Positions 12,023-22,664 of a stretch of DNA of 64,000 bases are shown piece after piece. Position 1 is the first letter of the stretch; each line of letters begins with the position of its first letter. The notes under the pieces are model-generated. The model was not told the DNA's origin. It did not search any database and worked only from the letters and a program-made list of their open reading frames with translations. This DNA is from Crotalaria pallida (Eukaryota; Streptophyta; Magnoliopsida; Fabales; Fabaceae), in contig CM075649.1 of NCBI GenBank assembly GCA_037953625.1, positions 123,625,290-123,689,289 of the forward strand, in the 5' to 3' direction. The position numbers and the translations under genes were made by a program.

Positions 12023-15000
12023 TGTAACACTCCTTGTATATCATCTTACTTTATAAGATAAGTAAGATGTTTATGAAAACTTGGACTTGTTATCGTTGGA
12101 AAAAGATCTGAAAATAAGAATTTTCCCTTCCCTTGAAAATTCCTTTTCACAAACACTTGATTAATAATGAGGTTGACTAACAAAATCAGAGTTTGCGGAA
12201 ACATAGTAAAATCATCATATTATACCCCCAAAATTTATCAAGTGTAACAAGTCCATTAATACCAAATAAGTATGATTATGAAACTGAATTCTTCTTATGA
12301 TACCTTTTTCCAAAATATGTATCATATAAATTCTATTAAAAATAGACATGTTATAGAGCTGGTCACTGGTCCTTTGTCCAAACATCCTTCTGGTCGGATC
12401 CTCGATATCTGCACAACGGGTTTCCAACCCACACTTTCTACACTCTGCATGCACCTAAGAGACATCTCCCTTTACAGATTCTTGTGCAAGCTAGATGCAC
12501 GATCAACACCTAATAAGGGCATGGGGGTTAGCTATACATATTCGCATAATCAAATGAGAATAAAACTAACATCCACAAGTCAACATGTAGCAAATCATGA
12601 TGCATAATCATATGAGCACACCCGGTTAATCATAATAATTCTTTCAATGCAGGTGGCATGATGCATGATTTCCTTCCACAACTGAGGCCTCTAAAAGTCC
12701 ATCTTGGACGTCCATCCAATACACCGTTGTGTTCCCGGAACACTGACATTCGTTCCCAGAACGTAATGCCAAACCATACTTGGATAAATACGCATCACTC
12801 CCAGAGTGTGCGCCACGTTCCCAGAACGTGTAGCAAACCATACTTGGATAAATACGCATCACTCCCAGAGTGTGCACCACGTTCCCAGAACGAATACGTT
12901 CCCAGAACGCATAAAAACCAGGTCCCGGACACTGGCCACATATCTATAATGTGTCATCAGGTAGGTTGCATATCAATGTGTTCCCAGAACACTAACATAC
13001 ATTCCCAGGACATATATAACCATGTCCTAGACACTGGCCACATATCTATAATGTGTCATCAAGTAGGTTACAAATTTGGTACTCCCGGAGTACCCTCCTC
13101 ATATTCCCAGAATATGATAAACGTTCCTACCAACCAAACTTCCATTCTATATGAATGCACAATCATCAAGGTTGGTTTTATCTTTAATTCCATTATTATA
13201 ACAATGTGTTCCCAGAACACTAACATACGTTCCCAGAACGTATCGCAAACCATACTTGAAATATAATCAAGCATCACTCCCAGAGTGTGCATCACGTTCC
13301 CAGAACGTGTCCAAGAAACCATGTCCCAGACAATGGCCACATTCCCAGAATGTGTCATCAAGTAGGTTGCATCAGTTTGGTACTCCTAGAGTACAGGGTC
13401 ATGTTCCCATTAATTCCATTATTATGACTTAGAAAAACACAACTTCTGAATGATATCTTGAGGTATGGCTTTACTCATAAAATTCACCTTTTAATTTAAA
13501 TTTAACATATGCTCATAGACCTGGATTGAGAGAATATAATCATTGGTATTAACAACCCTTATTCAAAAACTTAACTTTTATTTTTAAGTTTCAGGTACTA
13601 ACCGGTTACATCATCACCTAACCGGTTAGAATTACATACCTGAATACAAAACCACTGATTTTCAAAGAATCTTTTCTTGAATTCTCTACTCAATCCAATA
13701 ACAAGGTCTTAGCATAACAGAATACCTCAAGTTCAACACATAATATCATTCAAAAGATCTAAGTCATAATCCAATTTCATTTATGCTTAATTTCCTCTTG
13801 AAATTATCCTTTGATATTAAGGTATTAACTCATCACCTTCAATCTAAACCAAACAGTGCTCAAACACATAGTTTTAGATTGGTCTTTGTATGAAATTCTA
13901 GCTTAAACTTGAGTACAAATGGTATGGATACTTAGCCAATTTCAGAAATTCATTTTCTTTGAAAATTGACAGTATCTAACCAGTTACAAATTTCGACTAA
14001 CCGGTTAGATTAGGCAGAACATACACTGAAAAATGAGGTTTTTCATACCATTTTCTACCATACTCAAATCTAACCAATTTCATTCATAAATAGAGTTTAC
14101 ATACCTTAATACTAGTGTGTTCAACCATATAAACATATCTATCTTGCATGCATTCAATTTAGATACTCAAATTGCACATAATTGCACATATTTCACAACT
14201 TAATGCATCAATTCACAGAATACCCAAATAAGTCATGAATCCAACATCAATATAGCTTGCATGCATCTAGATAAAATTGCTCATAACAATAATTGAGCTC
14301 AGATTGGCCTCCAAGCCACTTAACCATTTCAACTTATGCCCTTTGAGTCTCTTGGTGACTCATCCTATATTTTACCACAATTTATTCTCATTCTAGCAAA
14401 TAGTAAGCTTCCCCCTTTACCTCTAAATTGTGCTTGATCCAAAACATTGCAGAGAGAAAGGCTCCAACACAGATTTCCATTAAATTCACTCCATGCTGAT
14501 AGAGTTGGACAGGGTACCAAAACCAGGGAATTTGACATGCAAAACCAAATTAAGAATTGGGGAAAATGGTCAAATTGAATTCTCTGCAACATGCACTAGA
14601 GGTAGGAATAGATTTGAAACCAAAAGGGTTCGTGTGCTTACCCAAATCGAGTTTCAAAGTCAGCTCCAGAAACCAGAAGCTGAGGTTTGACAGCACCAAC
14701 ACCCTTACTTTGCAAGCTTCGTTCTCTTGATTCAGGGACTCTCAACTCACAAACTTTATATCAATACAAAGCCCTTGATGTGAGCTTTGTAACCGTGTAT
14801 CACTCATGTTCTAACTCTCAGAAAAGAAGGAGAATCGCACCAGACGAATCAAGAACCCTAAAAACAGAGTTTCAACCCTTCTATCAGAAAATCAACCCAA
14901 ATTCATCAACAATTCAGGTTTTTATAGAGAAATCAGACTTGCATGCAAGGCGACACGCGTTCCTCAGCGTGATTTGAGTGGGATTCGTGGCGATTTCTGG

Positions 15001-15357
15001 ATTAATTGGGTGATTACTCATCAAAATCCACTAACCCAGATTCTGAGTTCATCGTGTAACCGGTTACAAAGCCCTTCTAACCGGTTACATGCTGATAAAA
15101 TTCAAAAATTAATAATTTAATTACTCTTTCTTTAAAAACTCTTTTAATATTGCAATTAGGTCCTAACCCAAGGACTAAATTACAATATTCACTTTTTTGT
15201 ACAAAATAACCATATAAAAATATATCCTATATTTTTATACATAAAAACACATAATGTACAAAAACTAAAACCTTCGAAACTAATATAAATCAATTATAAA
15301 TTAATCGTTATAATTAATTTCTCGGTTATTTGGGAGACGAGAATTAGGGGTGTTACA
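12023..15357 (-). repeat. Element A right LTR (5' LTR)
   Basis: This 3335-bp repeat is nearly identical to 4932-8265. It carries the same hairpin array (about 12727-13396) and the same palindrome pairs, with one palindrome altered near 13979 (aaccagttac). The flanking TSD GGTTC follows at 15358-15362. Confidence 0.93.
12727..13396. repeat. Hairpin array, second LTR copy
   Basis: This is the counterpart of the array at 5638-6303. Most hairpins keep full pairing. A few are degraded, for example the cacatatctataatgtg elements, which keep their outer stem while the loop has changed. Differences from the left copy fall in stems, loops and spacers. Confidence 0.88.
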
Positions 15358-15362
15358 GGTTC

Positions 15363-15864
15363 GAATAAGGCAAGGGGTTTTAGGGGTTGTAATTTTGCTT
15401 AGTTGTAGGTTTATGACTTATGTCTTAGTGGGAGACATAATTAATAGGGTAATTAATGCTTTGTCTAAAAGATGCTTCATGGAGAAGACAAATAATTAAG
15501 GCATTTTGAATAAATTTTGGCCTTAAATACATCTCCTCACTTAACTTGTAGGGTAAGTTTAAAATTTTTCTTTCTCCTTTAGGTCATGACCGTACAACAC
15601 ATAAAAGAGGGAAATAAAATTTTCCTTCTCCACTTTAAAGGAAGTACAAAGTAAAAATCTAATTTAAATAAAATAAATATACTCCCCACGGTTTTTAATT
15701 AAATAAAAACATAAAATTCACAATTTAATAAATTCATGAAAAATCAAATCAAACATTAATTTAATTAATTCAAGGAAATAAAATTCCAGCCAATAAATCA
15801 AATAAATAAATTTCTATTTCATTTTTAAATACAAAAAATAATCGAGGAAATTGCGAGTATTACA
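15363..15864 (-). repeat. Element B 3' LTR, terminal part
   Basis: The last 300 bp (about 15560-15864) matches 30531-30833, including ggtcatgaccgtacaacac. The segment 15363-15560 is not in the right LTR and probably continues leftward across element A into 1331-4931. The terminus reads gcgagtattaca, followed at once by the polypurine tract. Confidence 0.8.
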
Positions 15865-15880
15865 TTCCTCCCCAACTTGA
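15865..15880 (-). other. Element B polypurine tract
   Basis: On the minus strand the sequence reads caagttggggaggaa directly against the LTR end at 15864. Position and purine content fit the plus-strand primer and confirm minus-strand orientation. Confidence 0.75.
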
Positions 15881-16354
15881 AGATTTCTCGTCCTCGAGAA
15901 ATGACGTACATGTTTCAAACAAATGAGGGTACGAAGACCTCATGCTACTTTCAAGCTCCTAAGTAGAATCCTCACCATTCACTTGACTCCATACTACCTT
16001 AACCAGAGGAATATCCTTTTCTCTCAACTACTTCACACTATGCCCATCGATTCTCAGGGGTAACGTTTCATACGTAAGATTATCCTTGAGTTGTATAGAA
16101 TCCGGCTCAATGATGTGGGATGAGTCACTAACATACTTTCTCAACTGAGACACGTGAAAGACATTGTGCAAATTGGAAAACATAGGGGGTAAAGCAATTT
16201 GGTAAGCTACTGGGCCGACCCTTTTTAGAATTGGGTAAGGACCTATGAAACGAGGTGTAAGCTTTTTAGTCTTTAGCACTCTACCAATCCCGGTAGTTGG
16301 CACTACCCTCATAAACACATGGTCTCCTTCCTTAAATTCCAGCGGAATTCTTCT
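15881..16354 (-). pseudogene. Element B integrase C-terminus and chromodomain
   Basis: The minus-strand frame of 16318-16028 encodes the integrase C-terminal region (LTPRFIGPYPILKR, then NLHNVFHVSQLRKYV). It continues beyond a TAG stop at 16028-16030 into a chromodomain-like end (LREKDIPLVKVVWSQ). A second TAG at 15959-15961 replaces what is normally a tryptophan in the family's conserved W-E-L-E motif. The coding sequence is cut upstream by A' at 16355 and resumes at 25611. Chromodomains in this position help target integration to heterochromatin in plant chromoviruses (family knowledge). Confidence 0.85.
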
Positions 16355-16359
16355 CTTAT

Positions 16360-16750
16360 TGTAACACCCCTAATTTTCGTCTTCCAAATAACCAAGAAAT
16401 TAACTATAACAATTATTTTATAATTGATTTATATTAGTTTTGAAGGTTTTAGTTTTTGTACATTATGTGTTTTTATATATAAAAATATGAGATATATTTT
16501 TATATGGTTATTTTGTACAAAAATGTGAATATTGTAATTTAGTCCTTGGGTTGGGACCTAATTGCAATATTAAAAAGGTTTGTGAAGAACGAGTAATTAA
16601 ATTATTAATTTTTTAATTTTATCAGTATGTAACCGGTTAGAAGGGCTCTGTAACCAGTTACACGATGAACTCAGAAACTGGGTTAGTGGATTTTGATGAG
16701 TAATCACCCAATTAATCCAGAAATTGCCACGATTTTTCCTTCCTTGAGTG
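16360..16750 (+). repeat. A' solo LTR, left fragment
   Basis: This fragment matches the inverse of element A's LTR end from its terminus inward to the point where E inserted. One of the paired palindromes is intact (taaccggtta near 16631) and its partner has one change (taaccagtta), still at about two helical turns. Confidence 0.85.
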
Positions 16751-17118
16751 GAGATTGTTAGTTCCATTGTGAATGTTTTGATAATGACAAAAGGTTACAA
16801 AAGGTTTTGAACAAGCTAATATGTGATGATCAAGTTCAAGCTCAACAAGCAACAACAAACATCAAATGAAGAAGAGAGAAAGCAAGCTCATGAAGACTTA
16901 GTTTGAGTGTAATTGTAATTGTTTTATATTTTGCCTCTCAAGCTTCTTAGGTCTTTTATTTGGGTAGTTTATTTAGAGGGTATTGAATCTCTTTCATAAG
17001 TCATGATTAAATCATAATTTGAGTTTTCACTTAACCTAGAATCAATAGGTGGCTTAAAGGTTTGAAAGGAAAGGTTTAGTTTTGAGAAAACAAGTTTCTA
17101 AAATGTGCAGTATGGATT

Positions 17119-17179
17119 TAATCGATTAAGGATGAATTTAATCGATTACTACTCGATTAAGTGAAGATTTAATCGATTA
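17119..17179. repeat. TAATCGATTA palindrome cluster 1
   Basis: Palindrome centres (the C of CG) fall at 17123, 17143, 17154 (half-degenerate, actcgatta) and 17174. The spacings are 20, 11 and 20 bp, multiples of about one helical turn. The same cluster is present in the right LTR near 21410-21470 and, inverted, in solo LTR F near 37204-37264. Confidence 0.88.
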
Positions 17180-17509
17180 AATACTGCAGATCTGGTTTTT
17201 TAAAATACGATTTTCACTTCTCAAAATCAGTTTTCAAGTGCTACAACTTTTGGGTATTCTATATAAACCTATTCCTAACCTTTGTGATTAATATACATCA
17301 TTTTCATAATCAATTTTACAAGAATCAAGTCACTCTATTCTCTCTCAATTTCAAAGATCAAAGCTTTCATATTTTCATATTCTTTGATCAAGAACCTTTT
17401 AATCTCTTATTGTGAATTGTCATAGCTATTGATTGAGATTCATAGGATTGTCATTTGTGTTTTCTATTGTGTTGTAATCTTTGCAAGAAGGCAAGCCATC
17501 TACAAAAAC

Positions 17510-17660
17510 AAAGAAGACTTGGTGTGTCGATTATCATCAAGCAAATCTCATTGGAGAAGAAGAAAGTCTTGGTTGTGAATCAAGCAAAGTGAAGCCTTGG
17601 TGTGTGGATTATCATCAAGCAAAGAAGACTTGTTGTGTCGATTATCAACAAGGGGTAGAG
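17510..17660. repeat. Near-tandem repeats in the element E LTR
   Basis: Three copies of a block resembling gtcgattatcatcaagcaa occur with gaagact-type flanks. A 79-codon frame covering 17481-17720 is identical in both LTRs (also 21768-22007) and its repeated CVDYHQA units just reflect the DNA repeat. It starts on a non-ATG codon (TTG) and has no known domain, so I treat it as repeat, not gene. Confidence 0.7.
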
Positions 17661-18123
17661 GTTAGATTAGAGAGAAGATCAATAGGATTACAAGGCAAGG
17701 GTGTGGTGTATCTCTTGTAGGCTAGAAAGAAGCGAGTCTTGTGAGGCACTTACTTGTAATTTGAGAACTATAATTCCTCATAGTGAAGAATCTCTCTTGG
17801 TTGAAGAGGGGACTGGATGTAGCTTTCAAGCGGATGAAAGTGAACCAGGATAAATCACTGTGTCGTATCTCTAAACCCTTAACTCTTTACATTCTTGTTG
17901 TTCATTGTGTTCTTCGTTGAAAAATCTAGAGAAAGATTGATTTTCATAATTGATTGAATTGAATATTTATTGTTCAAATTAAGTTGGGGAAAATCATTTT
18001 CATAACCTAGGTAATCAATAAGAATATAGGTGTTAATTGTTTTCGCTGAATCTCTGATCTTACATGTTAATTGATTGATTTTCGTATTCGATTGAAAAGT
18101 GATTTTTTAGTTTTTATCTGTCA

Positions 18124-18217
18124 TAATCGATTATTAATCGATTAAGTGAAATTGTGTTTTCTGACCTTAATCGATTAAATTGCAGGTTAATCGATTAAAT
18201 CTCAGTTTAATCGATTA
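18124..18217. repeat. TAATCGATTA palindrome cluster 2
   Basis: Palindrome centres fall at 18128, 18139, 18172, 18192 and 18212, giving spacings of 11, 33, 20 and 20 bp. The sequences between palindromes are not conserved with one another. Cluster 2 is near the 3' end of the LTR, downstream of the possible TATA box near 17260, so it would be in the transcript as well as in the DNA. Confidence 0.88.
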
Positions 18218-18375
18218 AGTGCTGACAAATTTGCAAAAATCATTCGTTTTGATTGTTTCGATTTGTTTCGTTCGAAAATCTTTCAAGGTATCTTTTACAC
18301 CTATTCAACCCCCCCTTCTAGGTGTGTTCCTAGGATTCCTTAGTTGTTTCAACCACCAATTGCGGTTTCCTCAAT

Positions 18376-18388
18376 TGGTATCAGAGCT
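18376..18388 (+). other. Element E primer-binding site
   Basis: TGGTATCAGAGCT, complementary to the initiator tRNA-Met 3' end, begins three bases after the left LTR. The preceding bases make the context caattggtatcagagc, whose first ten bases are repeated several times near the 3' end of the element (20299-20746). Confidence 0.92.
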
Positions 18389-18445
18389 CGGTAGAAAGAC
18401 ACGAGCATAAGAGCTTTTTCGTAAAGATCCTTTAAGAAAATCGCA

Positions 18446-20236
18446 ATGGGTTCTACGAATCCCTTTGGTGGTGAAGGTTATTCAATAAATCGTCCTCCAT
18501 TGTTTGCCGGAGAAGGCTATGCTTATTGGAAAGTTAGAATGAAAATCTTTATCCAAGCCATAGATAGTGAAATTTGGAAAGTAGTTGAAAAAGGTCCTCA
18601 TATCCCCTCTAGTTTAGTTGAAGGCGTAGTACATTTAATCCCCGAGGATAAGTGGAAGGATGATGATAGAAAGAAAGTTCAATATGATTATAAAGCAAAG
18701 AATATCATTACCTCCGCTTTGTCCTATGATGAGTTCTTTAGAGTTTCTCAATGTACTAGTGCTAAGGAAATGTGGGACACTTTACAAGTGACTCATGAAG
18801 GAACTAGTGAGGTTAGGAGAGCTAGATTGAATGCTTTAATGCGTGATTATGAATTGTTTCAAATGCTTCCAAATGAATCTATTAATGATATGCAAAAGCG
18901 TTTTACTCATATTATTAACCATTTACTTGCTCTTGGTAAGACTTTCTTACAAGGTGAACTTTCTAACAAAGTGTTGAGATGTTTAGACAGGAATTGGCAA
19001 CCAAAAGTAACGGCTATTGTTGAATCTAAAAACTTGGATTCTATGGATCTAGCAACACTTTTCGGAAAGCTTCAAGAACATGAAATGGAGCTTGGACGAT
19101 TAAGTATCAATGAAGAGTCGGATAAGAACAAAGAAAGAAAGGGACTTGCTCTTAAAGTCAATAGATCATATAAAAAGAAAGAGAGTTCCGATGATGATGA
19201 TAGTGAAGATTCCGATTCGGATGTTGATGAAAAAGACATGAAACTTTTGCTAAGGAAGTTTGACAAATTTCTAAGGAGAAAAGGAAGGTTGAACAAAGAC
19301 AAAGGTAAAGAGAAGGATTCTCCACACTACAAGACCAAGACATCAAAAGAAGGTGTAGTTTGCCATGAATGCGGAAAACCCGGACATCTCAAGTATTCAT
19401 GCTCTAAGTATCTCAAGAAGAAGGAGAAAGACAAGAAAAATTCTAAATCTAAAAGAGCATACATAGTTTGGGATAGTGATGAAGATAACAAGAAAAGCAC
19501 ATCGAGTAGTTCATCGGATGATGAAGAAGCCGCTTGTCTCAACTTGATAACTCTAGTAGATGATGAAGAACAAAGTTCAAATGATGAATCAAGTTATCAA
19601 AGCGAGGAAAGCGATGTAAGTCATACTAAATCCGAAATTTCTTCTAAATATGAATTGTTATATAATGCTTATGAAGAAATGCATGAACAACTTGAAAAAC
19701 TAGCTTTGAAAAACATTGAAAGGAAGAAGCTCATTTTGAAACATCAAAAAGAGATTTTAGAACTTCAAAAACAAGTTGATGAGCTTAATCTTGAAAATGA
19801 AACTCTTGATCTTATATATGCTAGTTCTTCTTGTGATTGTGCTAGTAGAGTGAATATTGTGGTTGATTGTGAGAATTGCAAGTTGCTTAAAGATGAAAAT
19901 GCTATTTTGAAAAATAAGCTTGCAAGTTTCACAAGTGGTGATATTAGATTGCGCACATTGTTAAATTTTCAAAGAGAAAATTCAAACAAGTTTGGTTTGG
20001 GTTATACTAATGCTAAGAGTAATTCTCATAGAAATGTTGTTGATTTTTCAAAGGTTGATTTTTCAAATGCACCAACATGTTTCTATTGTGGTACTCATGG
20101 ACATACTTCAAATGTGTGTTATGTTAAAGTGCATGGTATACCTAAAGGAGATTTTGTTTGGATGAAAAAGGGTGAGAGTCCCTACACTAACAAAAATGGA
20201 TCCAAAACTATATGGATACCAAAAAGCAAAGCATGA
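18446..20236 (+). CDS. Sirevirus-like Gag polyprotein (596 aa)
   Basis: The frame starts at the first ATG after the primer-binding site and ends with TGA at 20234. Residues 15-230 form a copia-type Gag capsid region with the FAGEGYAYWKVRM start of the UBN2/DUF4219 type. A Lys/Asp/Ser-rich linker follows. The first zinc knuckle CHECGKPGHLKYSC is near residues 308-321 and a second, CFYCGTHGHTSNVC, near residues 545-558. A long charged, probably coiled-coil segment lies between them (about 390-500). Gag packages element RNA into virus-like particles in the cytoplasm. The frame is intact, which is notable in an element with no pol and suggests recent or ongoing use. No protease or RT follows before the 3' LTR. 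Confidence 0.92.
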   Translation: MGSTNPFGGEGYSINRPPLFAGEGYAYWKVRMKIFIQAIDSEIWKVVEKGPHIPSSLVEGVVHLIPEDKWKDDDRKKVQYDYKAKNIITSALSYDEFFRVSQCTSAKEMWDTLQVTHEGTSEVRRARLNALMRDYELFQMLPNESINDMQKRFTHIINHLLALGKTFLQGELSNKVLRCLDRNWQPKVTAIVESKNLDSMDLATLFGKLQEHEMELGRLSINEESDKNKERKGLALKVNRSYKKKESSDDDDSEDSDSDVDEKDMKLLLRKFDKFLRRKGRLNKDKGKEKDSPHYKTKTSKEGVVCHECGKPGHLKYSCSKYLKKKEKDKKNSKSKRAYIVWDSDEDNKKSTSSSSSDDEEAACLNLITLVDDEEQSSNDESSYQSEESDVSHTKSEISSKYELLYNAYEEMHEQLEKLALKNIERKKLILKHQKEILELQKQVDELNLENETLDLIYASSSCDCASRVNIVVDCENCKLLKDENAILKNKLASFTSGDIRLRTLLNFQRENSNKFGLGYTNAKSNSHRNVVDFSKVDFSNAPTCFYCGTHGHTSNVCYVKVHGIPKGDFVWMKKGESPYTNKNGSKTIWIPKSKA

Positions 20237-20298
20237 TTGTTTTGTAGGTATGATTGAAGAGCAAAGGGCTTACAAGTGTTATTCATACATTTGCATCT

Positions 20299-20746
20299 TC
20301 AATTGGTATTACATTTGCATCTCAAGTGAATGTCCTACAAAATGGTAAAATGATATTGTTGAATATTTACAATTGTTTAGTCTTCTTAATTGGTATAATT
20401 GAATTGTTCTCAAATAGTATTACTTTTCTAAAGTTCAATTGGTATAATTGATATTGATCACTCAATGCTACTAATTTTGATGATTAGATGATTATCATGC
20501 TATTATTGTTGTGATATTTCTTTACATTGATGATATCTCAATTGGTATTATGACTTCTTAGTATTTCTATTGGTTCATAATTCATTGTTATATTTTCTTG
20601 CCAATTGGTATCACATTTCAAAGTATAATACTTGTTATTTCTCAATTGGTATCAATGTTGTGAAGAAATGTTTGTTTTAGAGAAATCATGATCATTTCTT
20701 TATTTCTCTATTTTGGTTTAGTATTTTATATTTCAATTGGTATATA
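20299..20746. repeat. CAATTGGTAT repeats downstream of gag
   Basis: The decamer caattggtat or a one-base variant occurs near 20300, 20389, 20435, 20539, 20602, 20643 and 20735, seven times in 450 bp. The same string overlaps the primer-binding site context at 18372-18381. Two of the copies extend to caattggtatca. Spacing is irregular (about 40-105 bp). The rest of this stretch is non-coding and T-rich. Confidence 0.85.
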
Positions 20747-20764
20747 TATTACTTTTTGATAATG

Positions 20765-21052
20765 CCAAAGGGGGAGAAATGGTATGTTTTGAAAATTGGG
20801 AGAAATGGTATGTTTTGAAAAATGGGAGAAATGATATTTTTTTGTGGAGAAAGGTTGTTTTGTTGTTTTTATGTAGGTTGAGCTAAGTTGTTGAAGATAG
20901 GGGGAGAATCAAGCTTCTATCAATTGGATTTCAAATGTCAAATGCATTGATTGAGGGGGAGCAAGTTTCTCACCAAGTGATCAAATTGTTAAAGCATCAA
21001 CAACTTCAATCAAATTCAAAACATGGTTTGTCATTTTCAAAAAGGGGGAGAT
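20765..21052 (+). other. Iterated polypurine tracts of element E
   Basis: The core AGGGGGAG occurs near 20769, 20901, 20956 and 21043, the last directly against the right LTR. The last copy is the functional polypurine tract by position. Multiple polypurine tracts upstream of the 3' LTR are a described Sirevirus hallmark (family knowledge), which supports the lineage call. Confidence 0.85.
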
Positions 21053-22659
21053 TGTTAGTTCCATGGTGAATGTTTTGATAATGACAAAAGGTTTTGAACA
21101 AGCTAATATGCGATGATCAAGTTCAAGCTCAACAAGCAACAACAAACATCAAATGAAGAAGAGAGAAAGCAAGCTCATGAAGACTTAGTTTGAGTGTAAT
21201 TGTAATTGTTTTATATTTTGCCTCTCAAGCTTCTTAGGTCTTTTATTTGGGTAGTTTATTTAGAGGGTAGTGAATCTCTTTCATAAGTCATGATTAAATC
21301 ATAATTTGAGTTTTCACTTAACCTAGAATCAATAGGTGGCTTAAAGGTTTGAAAGGAAAGGTTTAGTTTTGAGAAAACAAGTTTCTAAAATGTGCAGTAT
21401 GGATTTAATCGATTAAGGATGAATTTAATCGATTACTACTCGATTAAGTGAAGATTTAATCGATTAAATACTGCAGATCTGGTTTTTTAAAATACGATTT
21501 TCACTTCTCAAAATCAGTTTTCAAGTGCTACAACTTTTGGGTATTCTATATAAACCTATTCCTAACCTTTGTGATTAATATACATCATTTTCATAATCAA
21601 TTTTACAAGAATCAAGTCACTCTATTCTATCTCAATTTCAAAGATCAAAGCTTTCATATTTTCATATTCTTTGATCAAGAACCTTTTAATCTCTTATTGT
21701 GAATTGTCATAGCTATTGATTGAGATTCATAGGATTGTCATTTGTGTTTTCTATTGTGTTGTAATCTTTGCAAGAAGGCAAGCCATCTACAAAAACAAAG
21801 AAGACTTGGTGTGTCGATTATCATCAAGCAAATCTCATTGGAGAAGAAGAAAGTCTTGGTTGTGAATCAAGCAAAGTGAAGCCTTGGTGTGTGGATTATC
21901 ATCAAGCAAAGAAGACTTGTTGTGTCGATTATCAACAAGGGGTAGAGGTTAGATTAGAGAGAAGATCAATAGGATTACAAGGCAAGGGTGTGGTGTATCT
22001 CTTGTAGGCTAGAAAGAAGCGAGTCTTGTGAGGCACTTACTTGTAATTTGAGAACTATAATTCCTCATAGTGAAGAATCTCTCTTGGTTGAAGAGGGGAC
22101 TGGATGTAGCTTTCAAGCGGATGAAAGTGAACCGGGATAAATCACTGTGTCGTATCTCTAAACCCTTAACTCTTTACATTCTTGTTGTTCATTGTGTTCT
22201 TCGTTGAAAAATCTAGAGAAAGATTGATTTTCATAATTGATTGAATTGAATCTTTATTGTTCAAATTAAGTTGGGGAAAATCATTTTCATAACCTAGGTT
22301 ATCAATAAGAATATAGGTGTTAATTGTTTTCGCTGAATCTCTGATCTTACGTGTTGATTGATTGATTTTCGTATTCGATTGAAAAGTGATTTTTCAGTTT
22401 TTATCTATCATAATCGATTATTAATCGATTAAGTGAAATTGTGTTTTCTGACCTTAATCGATTAAATTGCAGGTTAATCGATTAAATCTCAGTTTAATCG
22501 ATTAAGTGCTGACAAATTTGCAAAAATCATTCGTTTTGATTGTTTCGATTTGTTTCGTTAGAAAATCTTTCAAGGTATCTTTTACACCTATTCAACCCCC
22601 CTTCTAGGTGTGTTCCTAGGATTCCTTAGTTGTTTCAACCACCAATTGCGGTTTCCTCA
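21053..22659 (+). repeat. Element E right LTR (3' LTR)
   Basis: This is a 1607-bp direct repeat of 16756-18373, with the same palindrome clusters and tandem block. It starts tgttagttcc directly after the polypurine tract and ends tttcctca before the TSD GAGAT. Scattered single-base differences and small indels separate the two copies. Confidence 0.92.
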
Positions 22660-22664
22660 GAGAT

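Larger units (their letters stand above)
4932..15357 (-). mobile_element. Element A: Ty3/gypsy LTR retrotransposon with 3.33-kb LTRs
   Basis: Two nearly identical direct repeats (4932-8265 and 12023-15357) start with tgtaacactcc and end with ggggtgttaca. They are flanked by the 5-bp TSD GGTTC (4927-4931 and 15358-15362). The primer-binding site is next to the right LTR and the polypurine tract next to the left LTR, so the element reads on the minus strand. The 3.76-kb interior holds only a decayed pol in the order RT, RNase H, integrase end, which fits Ty3/gypsy and probably a chromovirus. LTR similarity suggests fairly recent insertion although the interior is dead, so the copy was probably mobilised in trans. 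It inserted into what looks like the 3' LTR of element B. Confidence 0.93.
16756..18373 (+). repeat. Element E left LTR (5' LTR)
   Basis: This is a 1618-bp LTR. It holds two clusters of TAATCGATTA palindromes (17119-17179 and 18124-18217) and a possible TATA box in the sequence tctatataaacc near 17260. A set of near-tandem repeats at 17510-17660 encodes repeated CVDYHQA-like units if translated. A 10-bp insertion relative to the right LTR lies near 16790. Confidence 0.92.
16756..22659 (+). mobile_element. Element E: gag-only Sirevirus-like copia retrotransposon
   Basis: LTRs at 16756-18373 and 21053-22659 start tgttagttcc and end tttcctca, with TSD GAGAT at 16751-16755 and 22660-22664. The 2.7-kb interior has a primer-binding site, one long gag frame and repeated polypurine tracts, but no protease, integrase, RT or RNase H. 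Gag without pol makes it a non-autonomous element of the TR-GAG type. The long gag with two zinc knuckles and the iterated polypurine tracts resemble Sireviruses (SIRE1/Maximus lineage). The LTRs differ at about a dozen sites plus two small indels by my count, so insertion is recent. It would need pol from a full-length relative. Confidence 0.93.

Noticed and set aside
12658..13266. 202-codon frame over the hairpin array
   Set aside because: The protein is made of repeated SQN/CSQNT-like units that mirror the hairpin repeat. The frame is broken in the left LTR copy. Artefact of the array.
17481..17720. 79-codon frame with repeated CVDYHQA
   Set aside because: Starts on TTG, is identical in both LTRs and simply translates a DNA repeat.
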